A DNA stretch of 64,000 bases from contig JASAND010013284.1 of the NCBI GenBank assembly GCA_030248195.1, forward strand, positions 1-64,000, written 5' to 3'. Each line of letters starts with the position of its first letter. The first letter of the stretch is position 1. The notes under the pieces are model-generated. The model saw only the letters and a program-made list of their open reading frames with translations. It was not told the origin of the DNA and searched no databases. Below, in pieces: positions 42,801 through 53,536 of the stretch. Made by a program: the position numbers and the translations under genes. The stretch comes from Trissonchulus latispiculum (Eukaryota > Nematoda > Enoplea > Enoplida > Ironidae).

Positions 42801-45800
42801 CAATCATAGGTTAACGCGGGGGGGTCTGGGGGGGTCCAAGCCCCCCCCAACCCGGACAAAGTACAAGCTCTGTTGCCGTCGGGGATAAGGGGTAACAAAA
42901 CAATGGCCAAGGGTTGACCAAAAATAGCCGGGAAATATTAGTTTTTACAGTAAAATTTTAAAAAATTTCCGGAATCGCTTCGCCGGAATTTTTTAGCTAA
43001 AACGTCTAAATTTTTGGAAAAATCGGGCAAAATTTTGACATTTTTTGCAAAAATTGAAGATGTTTCGCAAATTTTAATAAAATTAGCGTTAACTTTTTGA
43101 AGCATTTCACAAATTTATTCTTGAGGTACAAGCCCCCCTTGAAAAATTTTTGGGGACAAGCCCCCATGTGGAAATCAGTTGCAGTTCTTAAGCTAAGAGA
43201 ATATTGGAATGTATGTTTTTATATGTAACAATTGTAGAGGGAAGCGTACCACTTTCTGACAAAGCTACGAGACCACCTCTAGCGTCGACAATTGACCCTA
43301 CAACCTTTTCTGTTCGACTAACTGAAACTGGTTCCACTGTTCCTGTATATAGCTTGTGCTGGTCGCTTAGTAGAACTTCAACATACCAATACAAAACTTT
43401 GAATTCTGGTATCTCTCTATCCGATTGGAAGACTGCAAAACTATTGTCCACAGCTTCAGTCACTCAACTCACAGTATTTGCTACTACTGATTACGCCAGC
43501 GGATACAATCCGGTTAATATTCCTTCAACCAATTTGATTCCAGAAAGCATCACTGGAATAGGAAGGCCATGTTTAAAATGCAGTACGGAGCATTCCGTCC
43601 TTACCACAAGTTCAATGTTTTCATGGAGTAGCGTCATTAAAACAACAATGATCACAAGTTATGGCATTGTGCAATATTTGAAAAAGAATGGACTGTCACT
43701 CCCTCTTTTATACCCGGCCTTGGCTACTACAGTATCCATGGATGGATTAGTGTTGTCGACAATGTCCTCAATCCAGTTTAATGAAGCTGATATACAAAAG
43801 ACTAAATCGGTCGATTCTGAAGCAGCAGCTATAGTGCAGGATCCAACAAACATCTTCATGTATCACAAAAGAACAGGTTCAGTTTCCACCTAACAATTGA
43901 ATACATAAATAATTAATTAAGTAGTATGCATCCTCCAGCAGCATACTGTATATATATATATATATGTTACGTGCAATATTGGAAAGCGTGCAATTTTGAA
44001 ATTGCACGATGTTTCCGTGCAATTCTGAAATTGCACGGTCTTATCGTGCAATTTTAGAATTGCACGGAAACTGCTGTGCAATTTTGAAATTGCATAGAGT
44101 TTCTATGCGATTTAAAAATTGCACGGGTGAAACCGTGCAATATTGAAATACAAAATTTTAAGCCTCTGGTTTTAATTTAATTCTTTAAATGATAGCTCTC
44201 AAAAAAATTTGCACTATTTGTGGATTTATTGAACTCATTTGTAGTTGTCTTCCAGTTTTTTAGCTTTTCATTATAAATTGTTAATTTGTTTACTGTTGCT
44301 GGTAATTGCGGTTAAACCAAAATAAGATATAGTTAAAGATTTACAAGTATATAATTAGAATCTTTCGGAATATAGTTCGTTCTGTTGTATGTACACTAAA
44401 ATTTCATTAATTCGCCAGGATTTTTCGTTTCTTTTCTGATCAAACTTTTTAATAAAATTAACCAACATTTTAAAACCATTGAAAATTTTGCCCCGTTTTT
44501 AAAAATTATCAAGTCCCTCAAAGATTTTGGAACCATTTTGGTCAAATTGTAAATGCAACATACATACAACATACGTACGTACATACATACCATCTAGGCA
44601 CGTTGATTGGCTGTGGATATTATACTGCACCTATATTAAGGCATTGTAATTATAATTTGTCTATGCGTCGATCACAATAAACACGGAATGAAATGTGGCG
44701 GGACCTCTGATAGCCCAGTGAGTTTTTACATCCTCAGCTTTAAAACTAGATTGGCTACACTACATTTCTTACATTTGAATATAGCTTCATGACATATTTT
44801 TCAGTTTCATAAAACACATGTAGTTTTCATTGTGTAGTGTAACTACATTTCATTCGAGAATTGACTTTTAACGTCTTCTATAAGCCTTTTAAGCTTCTGT
44901 TGCTAAAATGTAATCACATTCTAAGAACATTGTAACTATGTTATAGTTAATTACATCGGAAGTAGATTGTATTGTTCCCAATGGTACATACATACACATT
45001 CACACGTATGTAGACTAAAGGCATTAACACGTCTAAAAATAATAGTAAATAGCAAATAGTAAATAATAACAGTAAGCTATATAGCGAAAACAATTTGTTC
45101 ATATTCCTTTCAGTGGTCTTATTACTATTACGGTTACGTTAGAAATAATGAAACTTGCGACTATGCTTCAGTTTTTGCAGAAATATTTGTTATTAATTCG
45201 AATATCTAGGCTACTGAAAATCTAACTAATTTATCAGATCTAGATAATTTATATTTTCTAAATAAATCCTGTTTTTACCACAGAGAAAGGTTCAATGCAG
45301 TAGTTTCGGACATTCACAAAAGCATAAAAGTCTATAATTGAGTAAAGGGTCATTTACTGAGGAATGTTACCCGAAAATCCAACTTTATTGTGGTCTTGAC
45401 CGCAGCAAAAACTGTACGGAATACGTAATGTGAAATACCTAAAACACGTATTTGAAACAGAGATAGTGTGACTACAATGTAGTTACATTTCGTAGCTACT
45501 CAAAGCACTATGACCCTATTTCTTTAAAGATTAAACGAATTAGATAAAAATTAATCCGCATTAAAGAAATAGCACCTCGGATTAAACGGATTAAAATTTA
45601 ATCCAGCGAGTTAAACGAGTTAAACAGATTAATCCAGATCCTATTTCTTTAATGCACCTAGGATTAAAATTTTAGTCCGACCTGCTTAATCGCTGTTTCT
45701 TTAAAGACTAATTTTAATCCGTCGCCTGGATTTTCGGCTAGTTTTTAATCCTCGTGCAGGTACGCGGATTAAACGGATTAAAAGTTGGCGGATTAAAATT

Positions 45801-48800
45801 TTTAATCGCTGTTTCTTTAATGGCGGAATAAATGGATTAAAATCAACTCGTTTAATCCAGCATCCAGCATTAAAGAAATTACAATTAAAATTTTAATCCG
45901 GCTGTTTTTAATCCATTTAATCAGACCATTGTGATCTTAATTCTTATTTTAATCTTTAATCCTAATCTTAAATCCAAAATAGGCCCTATGAGAACTACTA
46001 CATTGTACTGCAACTTACATTGTAATGCATAAAATCCAATGCACCAACATTACTGAGGGCCTTTTCGCGCGCGAGTTAAACGAGTAGAGTTAAACGAGTT
46101 AAAGTTAAATATTTTAACCCCTGTTCGCGTACTCAGCGAGTTAATTTTAAACCTGCCTGTTTTAACTCTTTTAACTCTAGCAGAGTTAAAACGAACAGAG
46201 TTAAGGTGGTGATTCCTTTTGGGTACATATTATTATTTGGCGGCGTAAATCAAGATAAAATTTGATGAAACTTTCCGAAATACGTTCTTTTAGCGTTGTA
46301 ACACCATCCGCGCAATCTCGATTCAAAAATTCGAGAGCGGTCAGAGAGTTTTTCCCAATTTCTGAACATTTGGCATTTGCTATACAGTTACGACTATATT
46401 CATTCGAAAGATCTCATTGAGCTTCACATTTTTGCTTTTTAAAGCAAGTTTCTAGCTTTTCTCTACCGTGAGATATAGCCGTTTTTCTTGTCAAACTTGT
46501 CATTTTTGCTGAAATCAAATAATCCAACATTTCTTGAACTACGCAAGCCGTAAAATCAAACTAAGGGCGTCCATCTGAAGGTCTCACAGGGGCAAACTAT
46601 CCGACGCATGATCGTCTTCCAACTGCTATCCTGTAGGCTACTATCATATAAAATGTAGTTTTTGCAAAAACACGACCAATTTTTTCCTAAAATTGTGGAG
46701 CAGTCACCATGCAATCTGGAGGGCTGCTACGAACAAATGTGTTCTGCACAAATATACCCAGGGACGATTTTTTAGTTGCCCCGATTGCTGCTTTCTAGCT
46801 AAAGTAATCGCTTGACAAATTTGGAAAAAGTAGGCAAAATCCAGGTTACGCACGCATTTTAGCTTATTTCTCTATAACGAAGAGCGATTTCACAATAAAT
46901 AAAAAATCGTCCCCAGCTATTTGATGGAGGTATCGAATGATATAACCGATGTCTCGCGAAAAAATTTACTTGAGTCTGCAAAAATTCTGGGAAATTATAC
47001 TACTTCTAAAATGTGTTAAAAATATTTCAAAACAGCAACATTAGTTTCATGGTATGCATTAAAACGAGAAAATGTCAAGCTACACTTTGATATAAAAATG
47101 GTTTCTTAACTCCAAGTAATGGATGAGAAATGATGGTGCCAACTTTTATGTGACCAAAGGGAATCACCACCTTTAAATGAGTTAAAATCGGGCGAGCTGA
47201 AATTAAAACTTACTCGCTGAGTGCCCGAACAGGGGTTAAAAAAACTTAATTTTAACTCGTTTAACTCTGCCGATTCGTTTGGATTCTTTCCATGCGCGCG
47301 TTCAAATCAGATTAAAGCAGTAATCAACATAATCGGCAAGCTATGCTTTGGCTGGACAAACTATAGTACGACCAAAAAATGTGTGTACAAACTTCGACCG
47401 TTTATAGCAGATTAACCTTTGGAGCAAACCCAAACAATGTATATATTTTTAGAATCCTCAGGAACTCGAGATTTCGAAAATCCGGAAAATTCCGGAATTC
47501 CGGATTTCATTCACGGAAAATCTAAAATTGTTAGTTTTTCGCCAAATTTTTATCCCAATCAAAATTTTGTTTTGACGATCGAATAGAGCTGGTCCCGCTG
47601 CATATTTTTGCTCTTACAAGTTTTTCACGAAAATGCACCCAGTTTCCGGAATTTCGGGTTTTCAAAATTTCCGGATTTTAAAAATTTTCTCCAATACCCA
47701 CAAGATGGGTATCATTCGAAAGCTCTTATCGCGCTGAACAACTTTTGTAATAGAATGAACTCTTGAAAATGCACACATTTCCCGGAATTCGAGAAAACCG
47801 GATTTTCCGTGATTTTCCGGATTTAAAACATTTTCTCTAATATCCCACAATATGGGTATCATTCGAAAGCTCTTGATGCGCTGAACAAATCTTGTAATAG
47901 AACTAATGTCTGAAAATGCACCAAATTCCCGAAATTCACGAATTCCGGATTTCACTCTAGCTTAGAAGGTGTTTAGCGAATTCCGAGAACTGGGCTCATT
48001 TCTGCGAGTTGCTTCTATTACAAGATTTGTTCAGCTCATCAAGAGCTTTCGAATGATACCCATATTGTGGGGTATTGGAGGAAATTTTTAAAATCCGGAA
48101 AATCACGGAAAATCCTGTTTTCTCGAATTCCGGGAAATGTGTGCATTTTTAAGAGTTCATTCTATTACAAAAGTTGTTCAGCTCGATAAGAGCTTTCAAA
48201 TGATACCCATCCCATGCCAAAAACAGGTCCAAAAACATTCTGTCGGCAGCTGGCCACTTTTTGGCTTCAACATGTAAACATACAAGCGAGTGCTCGTACA
48301 CAATTGTGTACCTGGTACTCAGTTGTGGGGGGGGTCACCAGGTACTCAGTTGTGGGGGGGGTAGGCCGTTATTGTGCAGATGATGTTTTCTGCTTGATAA
48401 CTAAGAGTGTGTCGCTTGTCACACTCTTAGTTATTATGTACTCTTGATATAATTAAGTGATGGCTATTTTCGTATTTGTAAATAAAAGCTGTTGTACATT
48501 ACTGTTTGTAACGCTTGTTGAACGTAAAAATGGTTTTATTGATTAGGTATTGGATTCATTCTGATAGCCAATATGACCGAATATCTAAGTACAACATTAT
48601 CAGCAGGATTCAAAATTTTACTACATCACAGGAACGTGTTTCCTTTGCCAGATATACTCGGTGCTTTCATCGCTTCTGGATACTTAACTACGATTGGTGT
48701 TTCTATTGTAAGTGTTTCTTGCATTACGTTTGTAATTTTGCAAATAAGAGATGTCTCACAAGCTGTTGAATCGAAAACGCATTCACGAGCAGTTTAGTTT

Positions 48801-51800
48801 ATTATTATCCAAATGCTCTAACACTTCAAATTATTCATTCAAGCTTTAAATTATATATATTATTTTCAACTTGCGGCTGTGCATTGCATGCATCACAGTT
48901 GCAGGTAGCAAAAGCAAGTTATCCTATCCCCCAGCCGGCAAATTTGTGTTGGCCAGCATTTCCGTTGAGATGTCTGTAACTGCAAAGATTCAAAGTTATG
49001 TGTTTCACAAATTGCTGAAAACTGTGAATGTGAATATAACAAAGAACTTAACCCAGAAATTAGCTGGTCTTACTCACATTTCGTTTCTATTGACTGTATA
49101 CAAAATATTAACGTTTGAGTTCAATTGAGTTATAGACTGAAATTCGAAGAATATCAACTTCTTCCGAAAAATGTACAAAGGAAGGCTATGGAGATGATGC
49201 GAATTTTACTTATTCTCAAGAAGTAAACGATTTTTCTCGAAATGCTCGAAATGCTGCGTGGTCGATTTCGAGCAGAGCGTGTTCAAGCTTCACCATTATC
49301 CTTTACAATGTCTGAACGAGTAACATAAGCTTATGGAAACTCTTAGAAGCTTATAAATTCTATATTGAACCTATTCCAAAGTGCTGTCAGATGGGAACAT
49401 ATTTGCAAAATCATGATGCCAAATTGCAACCTTGAAGAAAGGCCTAGCTGCCAGCAGAAATTTTTAATGGTTACAGTACAGTTGTGAAGAACTGGATGTC
49501 GGTCACATAAAAGTGGCGGCTGCACACAGTTGGAGGGCGGCTAAGATCTCAGCACCTTATATTTTTTGACCACACACATGCTCTATACGTGTTCCAAAGA
49601 GTAGCTCAATCGGACAAGTCGGTTATAGTAGCCCCCTTAATCCTTGATTTTATAAATGCTTCTTTTAATCTCTTTAATCCGTTTAAGCTTAGGACCCGTT
49701 TAATCGCTTATTTCAAAAAGTCTCTAGATACGCACTTCAGCAGTGTAGGTGTGAAATGAATTGGATATTTTTAGCGCTGTCAGCAAACGTGCATCAGTCA
49801 AATGATTTTTCAAGTTTGTGGCTGCTCTGATCCAGGTGGCTCCGTTGACCACAGGCAAAGAGGACGTATTTGTGAAATTGATGGTGAGCTACATACGCTG
49901 TGACGCATTCTATAATATTAAGTCCGGTACATACTTCTGTCCGTTTTTTCTTTTCTGTTGCCCGTTTGTCCATTTGTCTGTTTGTCCGTTTTCCAAATTG
50001 ATTCATACTTCTGCTGTTTTGCTACATCTCCGCTTGTCGTTTTGTCTGGATCTTTTGCTCTGTCAGTGTGTATATTTACTGTTTTGTTGACTGGATCAGC
50101 TAGTATGATTTTTGACAAGTCTGACAAAATGAATCCACGTGGCAGCAGTCAGTCAATGGTGGCCAACACCAAGTATTATTTTCAAAACTGATAAATTTCG
50201 GAATGGTTAATGTTTGTAAGCTGGGAAGGACCATGTCTATTTTTGAAGAAAACAAGACAAGAAAACGCGATGCCCTCACCAGTGTCATCTGGTCACTCCG
50301 TCAGACTGATTGCTGCCATTTGCAGTAGCATTTCATTGAGATAAGCCATTTGTTTGGAGGACATTCCCGACAGATTTCGCATTGTTAGCCTTCTAATCTT
50401 TGGACAAGGTCGTTCATAATTCTTTTACTGTCTTTCATGAATAATCACTATGGTTACGTTTCTAGCTTCCGCAGCACCTAGCAGAGCTTGTTCCTAGGGA
50501 AATGTAGTGGTGTGGGTATTACTAGATTTCTTGAAACGGTGACTTGGGGTTAAGCTGAAATTGAATGTCCATAGTTCCGACAGCAATTAAAGATAGTACC
50601 ATGATAGCACCATTAACTCTAAATAAGAAAGAAAGCACGACCACAAACATCATTCGTTTGGACACTCTGCGATCTTCTGATTGTTTAATGAAATTAAGTC
50701 TGAATTGGTAGGAGTCATGCAGCGTTTACCAGCCCCCTGCAATTGTACCATTTTTCGGGATCAATGTTAGATTTGTTAGATGCTTACATGCAATACCTTG
50801 CAATACACGATGGTATAAAAACGGTAAAAACTTTTAAATACTCCAACTGTTAACAATTTTTTAATCATCTTCCAGTCATTAGAGATACTAGATGTCCAGA
50901 AACAACCCTTAGCTTGTTAGATAACAGGTTAGTGTTCTGCCTCGTCAGGGGTTCCCTACTTCATAGTAAGCAGTTGTTAATCCCGAAGGTGTTCATTGTA
51001 ATGACTTTGTCATTTAGCATCTCCATTCCGATTACCCTTGACACCTATTTCTCTGCATAGCTTGTCTGCACTGTTTAGTGAAACTACATCGATGCTCTCT
51101 TAACTACAATTTAGTTTCAGATTTGTGCTCTAAACTTCATGCTGAAGAATTCCTGCAAGCTTGCCAATGCCCAATTCCTTGTTGGTACGTAAACCCACCA
51201 CTTGCAGTAAGCTTCAGTACATCTTGATAGGGACGACGTTTTGTTGGAGACTCTGCTTCTCAATCTCCAGTTGTAACTTCGTGTATAAATGATGTATGGA
51301 TCAAATCAATGTCTGACTTTCATTTTGATCCGTAAGCCAAAACAGCCCTTTGCTGGGGTGGTTTGGGGCGGGACCGGACGAGGTAAAAAGATTTGGGTGA
51401 AGGCCGTGCCGCATCAGGCCTAGCACAAGGACGGAGCTGGCTGAGTACTGGAGCGCTTCCGGGCATTATAGTGGCCTACTGTGCCCGGTTTAAAGTATAT
51501 TGCGGTTTTGAAATTTGGCAATTTTAATATTTAATATTATTTGTTTCTAAAACAAACGTTAGATGAACACAGGTTTTCAAATCGATGCACTTAAATTTTG
51601 CAGCTCCCATAATCTTTATCCTTATTTTTTGCAGCTCCCATCCCTTTTTTTGCAAATTTTGCAGCTCCCATAATCTTAGTCTGTATCTCTAACTTGTACC
51701 GTAGCTTAGAGATTGTCAGGTGCAGATAGGACTGAGCAAATTTTATGCAGTGAAGCTATTGATTTACTCACAATGAACAACTGTAAAGAATGAAAGTTAG

Positions 51801-52508
51801 GATTGATTCCCAGAAAATGATTCAAACGTTTTACTCTATCTTTGTCACTACAAGTACAATTGGAATCTAGTTATTATTGATTTTTTAATTTGGAATTTAT
51901 TCCTTCTCCCGAGTCCTTGCTCATTCAGTGATATATGTGCATGAACGAGCTGGGCAACACACTGCTCCCTAAGTTCAAGGAACAGAATGGCTGAATGTAC
52001 TTGAATGCTCAAAATTGATGTGAACTATGAAAAATCGCTGATAAATAGTATCGACTCGACGACTAAATTTTTGTGCAATCTGTACACTATATTCTACTTT
52101 GCGCACAGGCAAAGAATTCAGTAAAATGGACCCGTGCACGGGGAAATCTTTCGATCTTTCGGCCCGATGTCGAAAAGTTTTAAAACTGGCCGACCAGGCT
52201 TGAAAGTTCAGGACCATGAAATGTCTCAGTTTTATCTTCTTTGTAAATCTGATCCGAACTTTTATCAGTGTATCAAACTTTTGCATTAATTCAAATTCCA
52301 AAAAATTGTGAAAATTCAGAAAATATTAAAGAAAAGATCTGATATGCTGACACATAATCACACAAACGAAAATCATGTCAACCATGTAATTTTTGATAAA
52401 CTTAGAGAATGTTACATTTAAAACTGCTATAACTCGACAGTAGGTTTTGTTTTTAGGGAGATTCTGTACAAACCGTTGCTGACAACAATCCCATTCAAGA
52501 CTTCAAAT
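31747..52508 (+). CDS. DEG/ENaC sodium-channel family gene, paralogue B
   Basis: Exons supported: 31747-32004, 33892-33990, 35303-35441, 36155-36481, 37288-37344, 41273-41626, 43238-43876, 48547-48707, 49136-49222, 49775-49883, 51121-51184 and 52457-52508, about 780 residues. Phases join throughout, including the direct step from the Ser/Thr-rich exon (phase 1) to 48547. The layout repeats gene A: TM1, FPSVTLCSINP, basic linker, Cys module 1, short linker, Cys module 2, Ser/Thr-rich stalk, palm and thumb exons. The two finger exons of A (5874, 6197) have no convincing counterpart. I also found no TM2 exon before gene C begins; a TAA sits in the only segment placed like exon 16 of A (52656). 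The product would be one-pass, truncated or from a dying gene unless missed exons exist. The start is the first ATG of the TM1 exon; an in-frame TGA lies just upstream. Confidence 0.78.
32005..33891. other. Gene B intron 1, with a tandem duplication
   Basis: No exon found. Two adjacent copies of about 59 bp (32484-32542 and 32543-32600) share GACCACGACATGTGTTAAAC and AAATATTTCTGGTGCCA. The rest shows no repeat or coding structure. Confidence 0.6.
33892..33990 (+). CDS. Gene B exon 2: first extracellular strand (FPSVTLCSINP)
   Basis: The exon is 99 nt, phase 0-0, after acceptor ATATTGCAG with donor GTAAGC. It reads FDFPSVTLCSINPFKASKIH. It matches gene A 167-265 and gene C 56993-57091 in length, phase and most residues. 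Confidence 0.9.
34518..34865 (+). other. Candidate extra exon or open stretch between B exons 2 and 3
   Basis: An open frame of 115 codons follows acceptor ATTTCAG in phase 0 and reads ASLGLFSQTSDYSYK before a possible GTGAGC donor. Spliced there it is a 45-nt phase 0-0 exon that would fit between B exons 2 and 3. There is no room for a counterpart in gene A, so it may be chance. Confidence 0.25.
35303..35441 (+). CDS. Gene B exon 3: basic linker
   Basis: The exon is 139 nt, phase 0 to 1. It begins IHDYIEQSQRVKRKLKSP and is rich in Lys, Arg and Gly, with GPSRGKRGS near its end. The start matches genes A and C; the rest is free to vary. Confidence 0.8.
36155..36481 (+). CDS. Gene B exon 4: eight-cysteine module 1
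   Basis: The exon is 327 nt, phase 1-1. It reads IWTVSEIHTNCRDGCAKIS, KFVCDMS, the helix LLLLTIMLKTMRL, VNCRVL, GTCNGW, PTC, LRFCQC: eight cysteines in the order of gene A 1498-1818. Confidence 0.82.
37288..37344 (+). CDS. Gene B exon 5: short linker
   Basis: A 57-nt exon, phase 1-1, between acceptor GCTGCAG and donor GTAAGC. It encodes DGSLPSDPLPVPFNSKQ. It is the positional match of gene A 1982-2035. Confidence 0.65.
38261..41151. mobile_element. 2.9-kb element with 31-bp terminal inverted repeats and tandem arrays (family F3)
   Basis: The left end (38261-38291) reads TGCGTCAATCAAAAGAGTTT and then GATCACACCGTG. The right end (41121-41151) is its reverse complement with one change. A TAG flanks both ends and may be the target duplication. 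Inside each end lie GGACTTTGGCC / AGACTTTGTCC arrays of about 20-bp units (38458-38720 and 40720-40910) and the block CAGTTCCCTAGGTGGTCACT followed by GGTCCCGGACTTTGTGCT. This block is in the same orientation at both ends, unlike the termini. Short duplications lie at 39780-39965 and 40470-40556. No transposase frame was found. The element sits in the intron before module 2 of gene B. Confidence 0.8.
41273..41626 (+). CDS. Gene B exon 6: eight-cysteine module 2
   Basis: The exon is 354 nt, phase 1-1, after acceptor TTTGCTTTAG. It reads YIWHLAKAYGQSCRDVCRAA, LQC, the helix ALLGVLLELLQQ, NKSC, GLCGGYEYR, YRC, LRACACL. It matches gene A 2863-3192 in all eight cysteines. NKSC is a possible N-glycosylation site. 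Confidence 0.85.
42005..42797. repeat. (AAT)n microsatellite split by a palindrome
   Basis: About 20 AAT units at 42005-42065 and again at 42743-42797, in the same orientation. The palindromic element 42076-42739 lies between them, so it probably inserted into one microsatellite. Confidence 0.9.
42076..42739. mobile_element. 664-bp near-perfect palindrome (family F1)
   Basis: It begins AAGAGTACATAATAGAATAA and ends with the reverse complement. The arms run about 315 bases each through ACATGCTGGACATGCTCGGG, a CGAAAGTCTCGGGGGGG block and CTGCTCTTTCCAACGATATA, to a loop of about 30 bases near 42393-42422. Differences between the arms are few. The ends match the shorter F1 elements at 18805, 57210 and 57584. 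Confidence 0.9.
42806..43166. repeat. Dispersed G-rich repeat R3, copy 2
   Basis: This matches 20906-21316 from AGGTTAACGCGGGGGGGTCT through the CTTCGCCGGAA hairpin to GGGGACAAGCCCCC. It begins right at the edge of the AAT microsatellite, about 70 bases before the Ser/Thr-rich exon of gene B. Confidence 0.85.
43238..43876 (+). CDS. Gene B exon 7: Ser/Thr-rich mucin-like stalk
   Basis: The exon is 639 nt, phase 1-1, after acceptor AATTGTAG. About 212 codons are rich in Ser, Thr and Val with few charges (for example SVRLTETGSTVPVYS). It has the same place, phase and composition as gene A 4499-5524 but is only about 60% of its length. The GTTCAG donor is weak. Confidence 0.75.
43971..44150. repeat. 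Tandem array of GTGCAATTTTGAAATTGCAC hairpins
   Basis: Five to six units of about 33-36 bp occur, each a near-perfect palindrome of the form GTGCAATTT-GAAATTGCAC joined by 10-14 bases. Unit centres lie near 43999, 44024, 44055, 44086 and 44114, with half-units at both ends. A TA tract (43949-43964) precedes it. No coding frame. Confidence 0.85.
45118..45236 (+). pseudogene. Possible decayed counterpart of gene A exon 8
   Basis: After acceptor CCTTTCAG the sequence TTATTACTATTACGGTTACG resembles ATTACTACGGTAAC at the start of gene A exon 8. The frame is shifted by two bases relative to A and the C-x-F-G-x-x-C motif is missing. This may be what remains of a finger exon in gene B. Confidence 0.25.
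45510..45990. mobile_element. Inverted-repeat element with GGATTAAA arrays (family T3)
   Basis: The ends are imperfect inverted repeats (CTATGACCCTATTTC and AAAATAGGCCCTATGAG). Inside are many GGATTAAA / TTTAATCC units on both sides and repeated TTTCTTTAA / TTAAAGAAAT blocks. No coding frame. The design resembles families T2 and T4, with a different heptamer-like unit. Confidence 0.65.
46060..47305. mobile_element. Outer inverted-repeat element with GAGTTAAA arms (family T4)
   Basis: A left arm, 46086-46140, and a right arm, 47212-47270, are inverted copies sharing AGAGTTAAACGAGTTAAA and AACCCCTGTTCG-x-x-x-ACTCAGCGAGT. GCGCGCG flanks both ends. A separate TTAA element (46205-47172) is nested in the middle. 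Confidence 0.7.
46205..47172 (+). mobile_element. 968-bp TTAA-flanked element (family T1), nested
   Basis: The terminal inverted repeats are GGTGGTGATTCCTTTTGG and CCAAAGGGAATCACCACC, each followed outward by TTAA. It lies inside the GAGTTAAA element. The right end matches 15705-15902, and the left end matches 57827-58076. No long coding frame; probably a non-autonomous piggyBac-type element. Confidence 0.8.
47695..48215. repeat. Large inverted repeat, arms of about 215 bp
   Basis: The left arm, 47695-47925, and right arm, 48003-48215, are inverted copies (GGGTATCATTCGAAAGCTCT and its complement occur twice in each). Within each arm the unit is itself repeated about 140 bp apart. The spacer is about 80 bases. 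No coding frame. Confidence 0.8.
48225..48446. mobile_element. Truncated F1 element
   Basis: The right end reads CACACTCTTAGTTATTATGT then ACTCTTG. The body matches 57360-57575 (CTGGCCACTTT, ACTCAGTTGTGGG / ACTCATTTTTGAG and the CCGTTAT-GTGC block). The left terminus is missing. Confidence 0.7.
48547..48707 (+). CDS. Gene B exon: palm strands (GIGFILIAN, AGFKI)
   Basis: The exon is 161 nt, phase 1 to 0, donor GTAAGTG. It reads GIGFILIANMTEYLSTTL, SAGFKILLHHRNVFPLPD, LGAFIASGYLTTIGVSI. It is the exact positional match of gene A 7029-7189. Confidence 0.9.
49136..49222 (+). CDS. Gene B exon: segment before the cysteine-rich core
   Basis: An 87-nt exon, phase 0-0, reads TEIRRISTSSEKCTKEGYG and ends ANFTYSQE. 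It matches gene A 7484-7570. NFTY is a possible N-glycosylation site. Confidence 0.85.
49775..49883 (+). CDS. Gene B exon: thumb cysteines (CQQTC ... CGC)
   Basis: The exon is 109 nt, phase 0 to 1, and reads RCQQTCISQMIFQVCGCSDP, then RQRGRICEID. All cysteines match gene A 8082-8190. Confidence 0.88.
51121..51184 (+). CDS. Gene B exon: C-x-C-x-x-P-C core
   Basis: The exon is 64 nt, phase 1 to 2, after acceptor TTTCAG. It reads LCSKLHAEEFLQACQCPIPC and matches gene A 8526-8589. Confidence 0.88.
51185..52456. other. Gene B intron, short GCAGCTCCCAT repeat
   Basis: No exon corresponding to the expected post-thumb segment was found. TTTTGCAGCTCCCAT occurs three times between 51597 and 51672. 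Confidence 0.5.
52457..52508 (+). CDS. Gene B exon: helix EILYKPLLTTIP
   Basis: The exon is 52 nt, same length and phases as gene A 9324-9375, and reads EILYKPLLTTIPFKTSN. It is the last exon of gene B supported by comparison. Confidence 0.72.
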
Positions 52509-53536
52509 GTAAATGGAGTTTTATCTTCAATTAGCTATATTCACTGCTGAACAATGCTCCGGCCAGAATATACGAATGTTACCCTGTTTAGTTGTAAAAC
52601 TTGTACAAATATCCTAATATAGTCAGAAACGTTTTCACGTTTTTTACTCAGTATCTTCCATTTCTGGAAGGGCAGTAAACTTTGGTCCATAATCATGTTA
52701 AGAAGGTTACAACAGTTCAGACGGAGGTCTTGTGTGTTGGTGTAAAGATGTGAGTTGCCTCAGTAAAAGGGATGAATTTAAACTCAGAAGAAGACTACTA
52801 GGTTCGTGAGTGTGCGCATGTCAAGCTCGTAATCTCGTCCCTAAACTCGCTAATTTCCCTAAACAACTACAGCAGGCGCCGGCAGTCCAAATACGGTACC
52901 GTGAGTTTACTGTTTTTGCAAGAAAAATACGGTTGACAAAATATAGAAAAGGTATAAATTTACAGAGTAGACAAATCAAATATTTTCATAGTTATTCAGT
53001 ACACAAAACAAAATGCACTTCACAAAAATAAAAGGAAAAGGGGGAATAACCCAAGACCCAACTTAAGAGGAACTAAGTCCCCCAACCACAGAACTTACGA
53101 AAAAGGTCCCCCGCTGAATGTTGAATACCAGGTGAAAAGAGCCGCCGCTCCGTACGAAAAGATTCGGTGAGACTGAATTTGCGCTGAATTTCAATGGCGG
53201 ACACAATTTAGCTAAGGAACCGAGGTTCCTACACAGAAGGACAATTTTTCATTTATCGTTCATAAAGATAACACTTCATTTTCTTCATATTAGATAATTT
53301 CAAATGAAAATCAAAGGGAATATCAGAAAATAGTTCACATTGGAGTACCTGCCACATTTCTCGGATGCTGCCAGTGCAGCAACACATAATAACGAATATG
53401 AGTTAACCAAAACATTTTAAGACCTAAATCAGGTTTTACGTAGTAGCATCAATTAGCAAACAGCATTGCCAATGTCAGAAATATGGGTTTGTTGATGGGT
53501 TAAAACCCCTGAGTTCGGGTTTTTAGACAGAAACAT

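Noticed and set aside
43971..44150. GTGCAATT hairpin array as a CRISPR array
   Set aside because: The linkers are short (10-14 bases) and similar to each other, not unique 30-base spacers, and the DNA is animal nuclear DNA.
47310..47415. GKLCFGWTNYS as the missing G-x-C-F-T exon of gene B
   Set aside because: The spacing is wrong, no proper acceptor and donor in phase 1-1 flank it, and neighbouring residues do not match gene A.
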